Positions 7,766 through 15,396 of a stretch of DNA of 30,012 nt are shown here, one piece after another. Every line of letters starts with the position of its first letter. The stretch's first letter is position 1. Both the position numbers and the translations under genes were made by a program. The stretch comes from FW021-bin31 sp964478125. GTDB lineage: Bacteria; Bacteroidota; Bacteroidia; Chitinophagales; Chitinophagaceae. Under the pieces are notes generated by a model, which had not been told where the DNA came from, did not search any database, and worked only from the letters and a program-made list of their open reading frames with translations. The stretch spans positions 1-30,012 of the forward strand of contig CAYZGR010000039.1 in the NCBI GenBank assembly GCA_964478125.1, written 5' to 3'.

Positions 7766-9871
7766 ATGACAGAATTCAACAGATATCTAGTTACGGCGGC
7801 ATTGCCTTATGCCAACGGCCCTATTCATATCGGTCACATAGCAGGCTGTTATCTGCCGGCGGATATATATGTACGTTACCAACGCGCCAAAAAAACGCCC
7901 ATCAAATTTGTTTGCGGGACGGATGAGCATGGGGTCGCGATCACTATTAAGGCTATGCAGGAAGGGGTTACACCAAGGGAGATCATTGATCGGAATTACC
8001 CCATTATACGAGACAGTTTTAAAGGAATGGGGATTTCTTTTGATATCTTTTCACGGACCTCTAAACCTATTCATCATGAAACTGCCGCCGCCTTTTTCAA
8101 AAAGTTATACGACGACGGACAATTTGAGGAAAAGGAAACGGAGCAATATTATGATGAGGAGAAGGATCTGTTTCTTGCGGATCGTTTCATCACAGGGACC
8201 TGTCCCAATTGTGGTAACGAAAATGCATACGGGGATCAATGTGAAAAATGCGGAATTTCGCTGAGCCCGGAAGAGCTGATCAATCCCCGTTCAACGCTGA
8301 GTGATTCGAAACCCGTTAAAAAGAAAACCAAGCACTGGTTTCTTTCATTACAGAAATTTGAGCCCTGGCTCAACGAGTGGCTGGAAAGTAAAAAGGGAGA
8401 ATGGAAAAACAATGTGTACGGACAATGTAAAAGCTGGCTGGATCATGGCCTACAAAGCCGTTCCATGACGCGTGACGGGCATTGGGGAATAAAAGTGCCC
8501 TTACCGGATGCCGAAGGGAAGGTATTGTACGTTTGGTTTGACGCCCCCATTGGATATATATCTGCCTCTAAAGAATTGATGCCGGAACATTGGGAAACCT
8601 ACTGGAAAAGTGAGGATACCCGGCTGATCCATTTTATAGGGAAAGACAACATCGTGTTTCATTGTATTATTTTCCCCGCCATGCTGAAGGCCCATGGCGA
8701 GTTCGTATTACCGGATAACGTGCCGGCCAATGAATTTCTGAATATTGAAAGCGATAAGGTATCCACCTCCCGTAACTGGGCCGTATGGGTACACGAATAT
8801 TTAAAAGATTTTCCCGGGCAACAAGATGTCATGCGCTACGTCCTCTGTGCCAATATGCCGGAAAATAAGGATAATGATTTTACCTGGAAAGACTTTCAAA
8901 GCCGTAACAACAATGAACTGGTAGCCATTCTGGGCAATTTTATTAACCGCACCATGGTTTTGATGCATAAGTTATGTAAGGGTAAAGTCCCGAGGTTTCA
9001 TGTAGACGCAGCCGACGAGCCGGACAAGGCGATCGGGTTTAAGTTGCAGGAATTGAAAAACAAAACAAGCGATTCTTTAGAGCAATTCAAATTCAGGGAT
9101 GCACTCGCCGCAGTCATGGATATAGCCCGTGAAGGAAATAAATATATGCAGGAAAAGGCGCCCTGGATGCTGTCTAAAACACCGGAATTGCAATCGAAAA
9201 ATCAAAAGATCATTGACAATTGTATACATGTATGCCTCCAGCTTACCGCCAACCTCGCCATCCTTACCAACCCTTTTATGCCCTTTACGGCCAAAAAGAT
9301 CTGTCATATGCTTAAAGTAGTGGATCGCATGCTGGAATGGCAGAACGCGGGAAGTATGAAACTGGTCAAACCCGGATACAGCCTTCGTGAACCGGAACTG
9401 TTGTTCAGCAAACTTGACAACGCTGTTATTCAACAGCAAGTAGATAAACTGGAAAAAGGCCATACCCTTCGAAAGGCCGCAACCCAACCGGAGGAAAAAC
9501 CAGTTGAAGGGGAAAAAGATAAGAAAGTCCAAAACGAAATCCTTAAGCCTGAGATTACTTTTGACGAATTCAGTAAAATTGATCTTAGGGCGGGTACTAT
9601 TCTACATGCAGAAAAGATCAAAAAGGCAGACAAGCTTTTAAAGCTAACGATAGATTTAGGATTTGAAGAAAGAACCATTGTATCGGGACTGGCTAAGCAT
9701 TTCAAACCGGAAGATATCGTAGGAAAACAAGTAACCGTAGTCGTTAACCTGGCCCCCCGCAAAATGAGAGGAGTAGTCTCCCAGGGAATGATCCTCATGG
9801 CATCGGAAGAAGATAAATTAATTTTTATTAACCCCGATGAAGAAACGGCACCCGGAAGCGCAATAAACTAA
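7766..9871 (+). CDS. metG: Methionine--tRNA ligase with C-terminal tRNA-binding domain
   Basis: A 701-residue class I aminoacyl-tRNA synthetase that charges tRNA-Met. The catalytic domain shows the HIGH motif (HIGH at 21-24, within PYANGPIHIGH). A zinc knuckle has four cysteines (C146, C149, C159, C162). The KMSKS loop appears as KVSTS (331-335), a common variant in this enzyme. The anticodon-binding helical part follows, then a charged linker (about 550-590) and a C-terminal EMAP/Trbp111-like OB fold (about 595-701, with IDLRAGTILHAEKI and NLAPRKMRGVVSQGMIL). That domain helps dimer formation and tRNA binding. The start is supported by the conserved N-terminus just before the HIGH motif. It is transcribed alone, divergently from the POT genes. 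Confidence 0.98.
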   Translation: MTEFNRYLVTAALPYANGPIHIGHIAGCYLPADIYVRYQRAKKTPIKFVCGTDEHGVAITIKAMQEGVTPREIIDRNYPIIRDSFKGMGISFDIFSRTSKPIHHETAAAFFKKLYDDGQFEEKETEQYYDEEKDLFLADRFITGTCPNCGNENAYGDQCEKCGISLSPEELINPRSTLSDSKPVKKKTKHWFLSLQKFEPWLNEWLESKKGEWKNNVYGQCKSWLDHGLQSRSMTRDGHWGIKVPLPDAEGKVLYVWFDAPIGYISASKELMPEHWETYWKSEDTRLIHFIGKDNIVFHCIIFPAMLKAHGEFVLPDNVPANEFLNIESDKVSTSRNWAVWVHEYLKDFPGQQDVMRYVLCANMPENKDNDFTWKDFQSRNNNELVAILGNFINRTMVLMHKLCKGKVPRFHVDAADEPDKAIGFKLQELKNKTSDSLEQFKFRDALAAVMDIAREGNKYMQEKAPWMLSKTPELQSKNQKIIDNCIHVCLQLTANLAILTNPFMPFTAKKICHMLKVVDRMLEWQNAGSMKLVKPGYSLREPELLFSKLDNAVIQQQVDKLEKGHTLRKAATQPEEKPVEGEKDKKVQNEILKPEITFDEFSKIDLRAGTILHAEKIKKADKLLKLTIDLGFEERTIVSGLAKHFKPEDIVGKQVTVVVNLAPRKMRGVVSQGMILMASEEDKLIFINPDEETAPGSAIN

Positions 9872-9987
9872 AAAATAAATAGGATCAGGCGTTCCGTACT
9901 CGCGAACACTTATATAACCAGATGTCGGAGGCATAGGTCAAGAGCTCTGAAACCTTCTGCTCCGTACGAGGGAATAAACCCTTAAGA

Positions 9988-10070
9988 GAATGAATTCTTT
10001 AAAAGCTTTTTACTTTAATCCTACAAATTTAAAATACCTGATTCAAAGAATAAATTAATGGAATTCATTC
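9988..10070. repeat. Inverted repeat with 63-base spacer between metG and the thioredoxin-like gene
   Basis: GAATGAATTC (9988-9997) is repeated inverted as GAATTCATTC (10061-10070), ending just before the stop codon of the convergent gene. Each arm contains the palindrome GAATTC. The surrounding 200-base gap (9872-10071) has no convincing gene or standard terminator. Confidence 0.3.
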
Positions 10071-10071
10071 A

Positions 10072-10638
10072 CTAAAAGACCCCTATTTCCGAGCTGGTAT
10101 CACGGGATTCTTTCGGTGTAAAACGCGTTTGTAAAATAGCTACCAGATTAGCTTCTATGCTCTGTACCGGAACTTCTTCAATACGTCCGAGTTCTTCATT
10201 TTGATACAATACAATAATAGTAGGCAGCTTTTTGATATTATATTGTTTTGCTTCTCCATTTAAAGTATGCAGATCATGATCCACACCATAAAGCATAATT
10301 TTATTTAACGGATACCCGGCATTTATCATGGTCCTGTAAAAAGAAGGCAACAACTGACGAGAATTCCGATCCCATGTACCCGCAAAAACAATTACCCGGA
10401 AACTGTCCCTGTAATATTTTATATAATGAACCCATTCCGAATCCGGTTGATACTTATTTATACCGCTGTAAAACCAGGTAAAGGAACTGTCATTAACCAG
10501 TTGTTGCATATCCAACTTACCCACAAGATTTTTATTACCCGCACTATCGGTTTCTATTTTTGAAGCTTGCTGGGCATAGGTGGTAAAGGCTAAAAGGACC
10601 AGGCCGGCCAGCAGAAAAACAGTTTTTCTAATTGTCAT
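10072..10638 (-). CDS. Exported thioredoxin-fold protein without the CxxC active site
   Basis: A 188-residue protein with an N-terminal signal peptide (about 1-22, TVFLLAGLVLLAFTTYAQ). The rest reads as a thioredoxin-like fold: a strand RVIVFAGTW, a helix (RQLLPSFYRTMINAG), a strand IMLYGVD, and the cis-proline turn KKLPTIIVL (P139). The position that normally holds WCxxC is WDRNS (89-93), so both redox cysteines are missing and thiol exchange by the usual mechanism is not possible. The mature chain has no cysteine that I can see. It lies 26 bases after a MerR-type regulator gene on the same strand, downstream of asnS. Its role is unknown; a binding or scaffold role in the periplasm is a guess. 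Confidence 0.75.
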   Translation of the reverse strand: MTIRKTVFLLAGLVLLAFTTYAQQASKIETDSAGNKNLVGKLDMQQLVNDSSFTWFYSGINKYQPDSEWVHYIKYYRDSFRVIVFAGTWDRNSRQLLPSFYRTMINAGYPLNKIMLYGVDHDLHTLNGEAKQYNIKKLPTIIVLYQNEELGRIEEVPVQSIEANLVAILQTRFTPKESRDTSSEIGVF

Positions 10639-10664
10639 TTTTTTAAATTTCCGATCTCAATTAT

Positions 10665-11129
10665 TTATATGGTTTCTTTCAGTTGTACAAGAAACTGTCT
10701 CACCTTTTGCAAAGATTGTACCATTTCAAAATTCCGTTCGGTAATCCGCTTTTCCGCTTTCAGTTTTTTCTTGGCGCCTTCAATGGTAAACTTCCTTTCA
10801 CGGAGCAGATGATAAATTAACTGGAGGTTACGGATATCTTCCGGTCGAAACAAGCGATCTCCTTTACGGTTTTTGCGGGGTTTTAAAATGGAAAATTCGT
10901 TCTCCCAATAACGAATAAGCGATGTATTGACATGAAACATTTCCGCCACTTCTCCAATCCCATAGTATTGTTTATCCAGCTTTTTCCGGCTAATCTCCTG
11001 CAACACTTCCATGTCATAGGCATCTGAAAGCGGCTTTCGCCCCCGTGTTTCGGGCTTTATATGCTTTTTAGCGGTATCCGGAATTTCGTCATCCGCTTTA
11101 TAGTATGAAAATAATTCTGGTAACCCCAT
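10665..11129 (-). CDS. MerR family transcriptional regulator
   Basis: A 154-residue DNA-binding protein. Residues 1-50 are a polar extension. The winged helix-turn-helix begins near residue 56 (YYGIGEVAEMFHVNTSLIRYWENEF), followed by a wing with RLFRPEDIRNLQLIYHLLRERKFTIEGAKKKL. This is the standard MerR DNA-binding domain. There is no long effector-binding domain and no conserved metal-binding cysteines, as in the short MerR proteins common in Bacteroidota. It sits between asnS (56-base gap) and the thioredoxin-like gene (26-base gap) on the same strand. The signal and targets are unknown. A TATCTTTA box lies on its strand 5 bases before the ATG. Confidence 0.9.
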   Translation of the reverse strand: MGLPELFSYYKADDEIPDTAKKHIKPETRGRKPLSDAYDMEVLQEISRKKLDKQYYGIGEVAEMFHVNTSLIRYWENEFSILKPRKNRKGDRLFRPEDIRNLQLIYHLLRERKFTIEGAKKKLKAEKRITERNFEMVQSLQKVRQFLVQLKETI

Positions 11130-11133
11130 TGCG

Positions 11134-11141
11134 TAAAGATA
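11134..11141 (-). promoter_or_regulatory. Weak candidate -7 box immediately before the MerR gene
   Basis: On the minus strand it reads TATCTTTA, seven of the eight positions compatible with TAnnTTTG, and ends 4 bases before the ATG. No -33 element is seen at the right spacing, so transcription may instead come from asnS. Confidence 0.2.
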
Positions 11142-11185
11142 AATAATCTCCTGATAATTCCAGAACTTTCAAAAAATGGGCCAGT

Positions 11186-12622
11186 TTAAAAGGATGCATT
11201 CTTTGGAGTTCGCGGGAATGGAATTACATCACGGATATTGGTCATGCCGGTAACAAACAATACAAGCCGCTCAAATCCTAATCCAAAACCCGCATGCGGA
11301 CAGGTGCCAAATCTACGCGTATCCAGGTACCAGTAGAGCTCTTCTTCAGAGATATCCAATTCCCTCATTCGTTGCCGTAGCTTGTCAAGATCTTCTTCCC
11401 TCTGGGAACCACCGATAATTTCCCCTATACCCGGAAATAAAACGTCCATAGCGCTCACGGTCTTCCCGTCTGCATTTTGCTTCATGTAGAAAGCTTTAAT
11501 ATCCTTTGGGTAATCGGTAATAATAACCGGATTTTTAAAATGTTTTTCAACAAGATAACGTTCATGCTCCGATTGTAAATCCGCTCCCCAGGAAACGGGA
11601 TATTTAAATTTTTTCTTCTTATATGGCTTACTATTGAGCAGGATATCGATAGCTTCCGTATAGGTTATCCGCTGGAATTTGTTTTCAAGGCAAAACTGCA
11701 ATTTCTCAAGAAGGGTCATGGGGCTCCGGTCGTTCTGAGGTTTATGCTTTTCTTCCTCCAAAAGACGCTGCTGAAGAAATTCGAGGTCTCCTTGATTATG
11801 TTCCATCACATAGTTAATAAGGTATTTCAACATCGCTTCGGCCAGATCCATGTCGTCTTCCAGGTCATAGAAAGCCATTTCAGGCTCGATCATCCAAAAT
11901 TCCGAAAGATGGCGGGTGGTATTGGAATTTTCAGCCCGGAAGGTGGGTCCAAAAGTATAAACATCTCCCAATGCAAGCGCGCCCAACTCCGCCTCCAGTT
12001 GCCCGGAAACGGTCAGGTTTGTCGGCCTTCCGAAAAAGTCCTGTTTAAAATCTACTTCTCCCTCCGCATCTTTGGGTACATCGTTAAGATCAAGGGTGGT
12101 CACCCTGAACATTTCTCCGGCGCCTTCGGCATCGGATGCTGTAATAACAGGTGAGTGAAGATATACGAATCCTCTTTCGTTAAAAAATTGATGTATGGCA
12201 AATGCAAGAGTATGACGTATTCGAAATATGGCGCCGAAAGTGTTGGTACGAAAGCGTAAATGGGCTACTTCCCTAAGAAAATCCAGGCTGTGTTTCTTGG
12301 GTTGTAAGGGATACTTCTCAGGATCGCTTCTTCCCAATATTCTCAGCTGTTCTGCATGTAATTCCACCTTTTGCCCCGCTCCCGGAGAGGCAACAATTGT
12401 TCCGGTAACAGCCAGGGCAGCCCCGGTGGTAATTTGTTTAAGCAGCGTAGCATCCGTATGTTCAAAATCTATAACGATCTGAAGATTGTGCAGGGTAGAT
12501 CCATCATTCAATGCAATAAAGCGATTGCTCCTGAAAGTCCGGACCCATCCCTTTACAATTGCCTGATATCCAGTTTCCTCGGAAGAGAGGATCTCCTTGA
12601 TTTTTTTTCGGTCATTAAGCAT
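11186..12622 (-). CDS. asnS: Asparagine--tRNA ligase
   Basis: A 478-residue class II synthetase that charges tRNA-Asn. The N-terminal OB fold (about 20-100, VKGWVRTFRSNRFIALNDGS) binds the anticodon. The catalytic domain shows motif 2 around FRAENSNTTRHLSEFWMIEPE (about 228-248) and motif 3 at GFGLGFERLV (from about 445). The sequence TNLTVSGQLEAELGALALG and the short C-terminus ending near PFPRTPKNASF favour AsnRS over AspRS, which would carry a GAD domain. Length fits AsnRS. The presence of this gene suggests direct charging of tRNA-Asn. It is divergent from rho, with a TATCTTTG box about 20 bases upstream of its ATG. Confidence 0.97.
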   Translation of the reverse strand: MLNDRKKIKEILSSEETGYQAIVKGWVRTFRSNRFIALNDGSTLHNLQIVIDFEHTDATLLKQITTGAALAVTGTIVASPGAGQKVELHAEQLRILGRSDPEKYPLQPKKHSLDFLREVAHLRFRTNTFGAIFRIRHTLAFAIHQFFNERGFVYLHSPVITASDAEGAGEMFRVTTLDLNDVPKDAEGEVDFKQDFFGRPTNLTVSGQLEAELGALALGDVYTFGPTFRAENSNTTRHLSEFWMIEPEMAFYDLEDDMDLAEAMLKYLINYVMEHNQGDLEFLQQRLLEEEKHKPQNDRSPMTLLEKLQFCLENKFQRITYTEAIDILLNSKPYKKKKFKYPVSWGADLQSEHERYLVEKHFKNPVIITDYPKDIKAFYMKQNADGKTVSAMDVLFPGIGEIIGGSQREEDLDKLRQRMRELDISEEELYWYLDTRRFGTCPHAGFGLGFERLVLFVTGMTNIRDVIPFPRTPKNASF

Positions 12623-12642
12623 TTAAAGGTGTTTAAGAAATG

Positions 12643-12650
12643 CAAAGATA
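12643..12650 (-). promoter_or_regulatory. Candidate -7 box for asnS
   Basis: The minus strand reads TATCTTTG, an exact TAnnTTTG match, 20 bases upstream of the asnS ATG. The -33 element is not clear. It lies back-to-back with the rho promoter. Confidence 0.5.
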
Positions 12651-12690
12651 ACTCCCTTCTTGTTGAGATAAAGAACGGAAAAGCATATTT

Positions 12691-12721
12691 TTTGTATTTT
12701 TAAATAAATATTCTACCTTTG
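12691..12721 (+). promoter_or_regulatory. Bacteroidota-type promoter for rho
   Basis: TTTG at 12691-12694 and TACCTTTG at 12714-12721 are separated by 19 bases. This matches both elements of the Bacteroidota primary sigma promoter (-33 TTTG, -7 TAnnTTTG) and the usual spacing. It is the best promoter in the window. The start site should lie near 12726, giving a leader of about 195 bases before rho. Confidence 0.7.
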
Positions 12722-12853
12722 CAGCAAGTGCTTAATAAGTAAGCTTGTTGTCTTTCCATCTGTCGGCAACCGGTTTTCCTGCTTTTTATCAGTCCATAAT
12801 TTAATTTTAACACGAGTTTATACCTTTTTTTAGTGGTTTTTTTATAAAAAATC

Positions 12854-12885
12854 TGTCCCTTTTTTAACCAAAAAGCAGAGGGACA
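12854..12885 (+). promoter_or_regulatory. Hairpin in the rho leader
   Basis: TGTCCCT (12854-12860) pairs perfectly with AGGGACA (12879-12885). A T5/A5 inner stem is possible, with a 4-base AACC loop and a GCAG bulge. It ends 34 bases before the rho ATG. The remainder of the leader (12726-12919) is T-rich, and the only ORF in it is an 8-codon frame (12898-12927) overlapping the rho start. Confidence 0.45.
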
Positions 12886-12919
12886 TCAATACAAAAAATG
12901 TATTTCCAACTTTTTATCC

Positions 12920-14602
12920 ATGTATGATATACTACAATTGAACGATATGCTCGTTCCGGAGCTTCATGAACTTGCAAAGAAGCTTGATATCTCTGTTCCA
13001 AAGAGGACAGATAAGCAAACATTAATCTATAAGATTCTAGACATGCAGGCAGTTACTCCTTCCAACCAGGCGGACAATTCCAATAAGGCTACCGCCAAAA
13101 AGGCTGCAGGCCGTAAGCGTGCCGCCCGAAAAAAGACTTCTAAAAACAACGCTTCTAAAACCGAAGAAAAATCCGCATCAGAAGAAAAACGAGAAAACGC
13201 TGCGGAAGCAACTGTGGAAAAGAAAGAAAACGAAAAGGCTGCAAAGCGGGCGCGAAAAAGAGTGGTCAGAAAGACGGCAGCCAAAAATCAACAGGAGAAC
13301 AATCCTCCTGCTGCAAAAACAGAAACAACCGAAAAAGAAGTTGAAGAGCCAAAAGAAAAACCAGGTCGCCCGGTGGAATACCAAAAATCCAATAATCGAA
13401 AAAACGGCTCCGATGATCACAGCAACCAGGATAACCGCAACCATCAAAAGAACCGGAATAAAGAAGGGAACGGATTTAATATAGAATTTGACGGAGTTAT
13501 TACCAGTGAAGGCGTTCTGGAAATGATGTCTGACGGATATGGATTTTTACGCTCTTCGGACTACAATTACCTGAGTTCTCCGGATGATGTTTATGTATCC
13601 CCTTCTCAAATCAAACTGTTTGGACTTAAAACAGGCGATACCATTACCGGCAGTATCCGCCCCCCGAAAGAGGGTGAAAAATATTTTGCCTTATTGAAGG
13701 TTTCGGCCATCAATGGCCGAAAACCGGAAGCCGTCCGGGATCGGGTGCCTTTTGACTACCTGACCCCCCTTTTCCCTCATGAAAAGCTTAACCTGACCAC
13801 CACCGCAAACAACTATTCTACGCGCATCATGGACCTGTTTACTCCTATCGGTAAAGGACAACGCGGATTGATCGTGGCACAGCCCAAGACCGGGAAAACC
13901 ATGTTGCTCAAAGAGGTGGCCAACGCCATCGCCACCAATCATCCGGAAGCTTACTTGATGGTTGTGCTCATTGATGAAAGACCGGAAGAAGTAACAGATA
14001 TGTCCCGCAGCGTGAAAGCAGAGGTTATTGCTTCTACCTTTGACGAGCCTGCAGATAAGCACGTAAAGGTTTCCAACATCGCACTACAAAAGGCCAAAAG
14101 GCTGGTGGAATGCGGACATGACGTGGTTATTCTACTGGATTCCATTACCCGGCTGGCCCGGGCACACAACACGGTAATGCCGGCCTCCGGCAAAGTGCTG
14201 AGTGGCGGAGTGGAAGCCAACGCCCTACACAAGCCCAAACAATTTTTCGGCGCTGCCCGCAAGATCGAGAACGCCGGCTCCCTGACCATCCTGGCCACCG
14301 CGTTAATAGACACCGGCTCCAAAATGGATGAGGTGATCTTCGAAGAGTTTAAAGGCACCGGTAACATGGAATTGCAGCTGGATCGCAGGTTGGCCAATCG
14401 CCGTATATTCCCCGCCATTGATGTAACGGCATCCAGTACCCGGCGCGAAGATCTTCTACTGGATCAAAGCGTGCTTCAGAGGATGTGGATACTGAGAAAC
14501 CACCTGGCCGATATGAATACCGAAGAAGCCATGAACTTCCTGCTTAATCAGATGAAAAACACAAAAAGCAACGAGGAATTCCTGATCAGTATGAACGGCT
14601 AA
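12920..14602 (+). CDS. rho: Transcription termination factor Rho with long basic insert
   Basis: A 560-residue hexameric RNA helicase that ends transcription at Rho-dependent sites. The N-terminal helical domain (1-45, LNDMLVPELHELAKKLDI) is followed by about 140 residues of low-complexity K/A/E/N-rich sequence (about 45-187). The cold-shock-type RNA-binding fold (about 190-265, EGVLEMMSDGYGFLRSSDYNYL) comes next, then the ATPase core. The core has the P-loop QPKTGKT (321-327), Walker B region VVILLDSITRLARA (402-415) and the Q-loop VLSGGVEANAL (427-437). E. coli Rho has about 419 residues, so the insert accounts for the extra length. Such inserts are normal in Bacteroidota Rho; in Bacteroides thetaiotaomicron one is reported to drive phase separation. 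It has its own promoter and a long leader. Confidence 0.98.
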   Translation: MYDILQLNDMLVPELHELAKKLDISVPKRTDKQTLIYKILDMQAVTPSNQADNSNKATAKKAAGRKRAARKKTSKNNASKTEEKSASEEKRENAAEATVEKKENEKAAKRARKRVVRKTAAKNQQENNPPAAKTETTEKEVEEPKEKPGRPVEYQKSNNRKNGSDDHSNQDNRNHQKNRNKEGNGFNIEFDGVITSEGVLEMMSDGYGFLRSSDYNYLSSPDDVYVSPSQIKLFGLKTGDTITGSIRPPKEGEKYFALLKVSAINGRKPEAVRDRVPFDYLTPLFPHEKLNLTTTANNYSTRIMDLFTPIGKGQRGLIVAQPKTGKTMLLKEVANAIATNHPEAYLMVVLIDERPEEVTDMSRSVKAEVIASTFDEPADKHVKVSNIALQKAKRLVECGHDVVILLDSITRLARAHNTVMPASGKVLSGGVEANALHKPKQFFGAARKIENAGSLTILATALIDTGSKMDEVIFEEFKGTGNMELQLDRRLANRRIFPAIDVTASSTRREDLLLDQSVLQRMWILRNHLADMNTEEAMNFLLNQMKNTKSNEEFLISMNG

Positions 14603-14652
14603 GCCTTTCTTGGTTTAAATTTTGCACAAGTATAGAAAACGAATTCGGAAAG

Positions 14653-15348
14653 ATGAAAGGATTTTATTCTTGTGCATTTTTTATTGCGGCCGGCCTCAAT
14701 TTACTTTTAGCCTGTAATAGTCATACAAACCATTCTACGGACAATAGGGATTCTATTCCTTCTTTTGAAAAGATGCCTGCAAAAAACGCCGGACAAAAAG
14801 ACTCCTTCTTTCGTAAAATAAAAGGAGGGAATGCGGTTATTCTTCCGGGCAGATCCATAGGAAATCTTCAGGTAGGAGAAAAAACGGACCATCTTCAAAG
14901 GCTTGGAAAACCTCAAAAGGGCGATGCCGGAATGTGTAAAAGCCTGGGACGCTGGTTTTATGGCAGAAATAAAGACCAAAGTAAAGAACTGGATGTATTT
15001 TCGGAATGTGATCCGGATGACGAGATGCGTCCCCATGTAAAATGGATCCGGACAACAGATCCGGGATTCAAGACAAGGTCCGGAATAGGGGTAAACAGCA
15101 GCTTCAAAGATATAAAAGCAGTTTATCCCGATCTGGTCACGGTAGCCTCTTACACTTCTGCATCAGACAGTACCCAACAAATGATCATCTTAAATGCCCG
15201 CGCCAAAGGCATTACATTTGAAGTACCCGCCTTTAATAATCTTCCTCAAAAAGGCGGCCTTTGTACGGCCCTTGTGGTTCACGATCCGGATAAGAAAATG
15301 CCTTCGCTCTATTTCTCTTTTTATAAAGAGCTGAAGATATTTGAATAA
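14653..15348 (+). CDS. Lipoprotein of unknown function
   Basis: A 231-residue protein that I do not recognise. The N-terminus has a hydrophobic segment ending in a lipobox (LLAC, cysteine at 21), so the mature protein should be lipid-anchored. Residues 22-60 are polar. Two similar stretches follow: GRSIGNLQVGEKTDHLQRLGKP near 67-88 and GIGVNSSFKDIKAVYPDL near 140-157. Each has a G-hydrophobic start and a helix that could place it among the BamE/BLIP-like repeat folds; this is a weak inference from pattern. It starts 50 bases after rho on the same strand and converges on the MlaF gene. It may be co-transcribed with rho, as no terminator is visible between them. Confidence 0.7.
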   Translation: MKGFYSCAFFIAAGLNLLLACNSHTNHSTDNRDSIPSFEKMPAKNAGQKDSFFRKIKGGNAVILPGRSIGNLQVGEKTDHLQRLGKPQKGDAGMCKSLGRWFYGRNKDQSKELDVFSECDPDDEMRPHVKWIRTTDPGFKTRSGIGVNSSFKDIKAVYPDLVTVASYTSASDSTQQMIILNARAKGITFEVPAFNNLPQKGGLCTALVVHDPDKKMPSLYFSFYKELKIFE

Positions 15349-15396
15349 GTGAAAAGAACAAAATACCGGTTGTGAGGTTTTGGAGAATTCCCAGAT

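Noticed and set aside
9077..9532. 151-codon frame on the minus strand
   Set aside because: It is antisense to metG and shows no family pattern.
13951..14418. 155-codon frame on the minus strand
   Set aside because: It is antisense to the conserved ATPase core of rho and is a by-product of its codon pattern.
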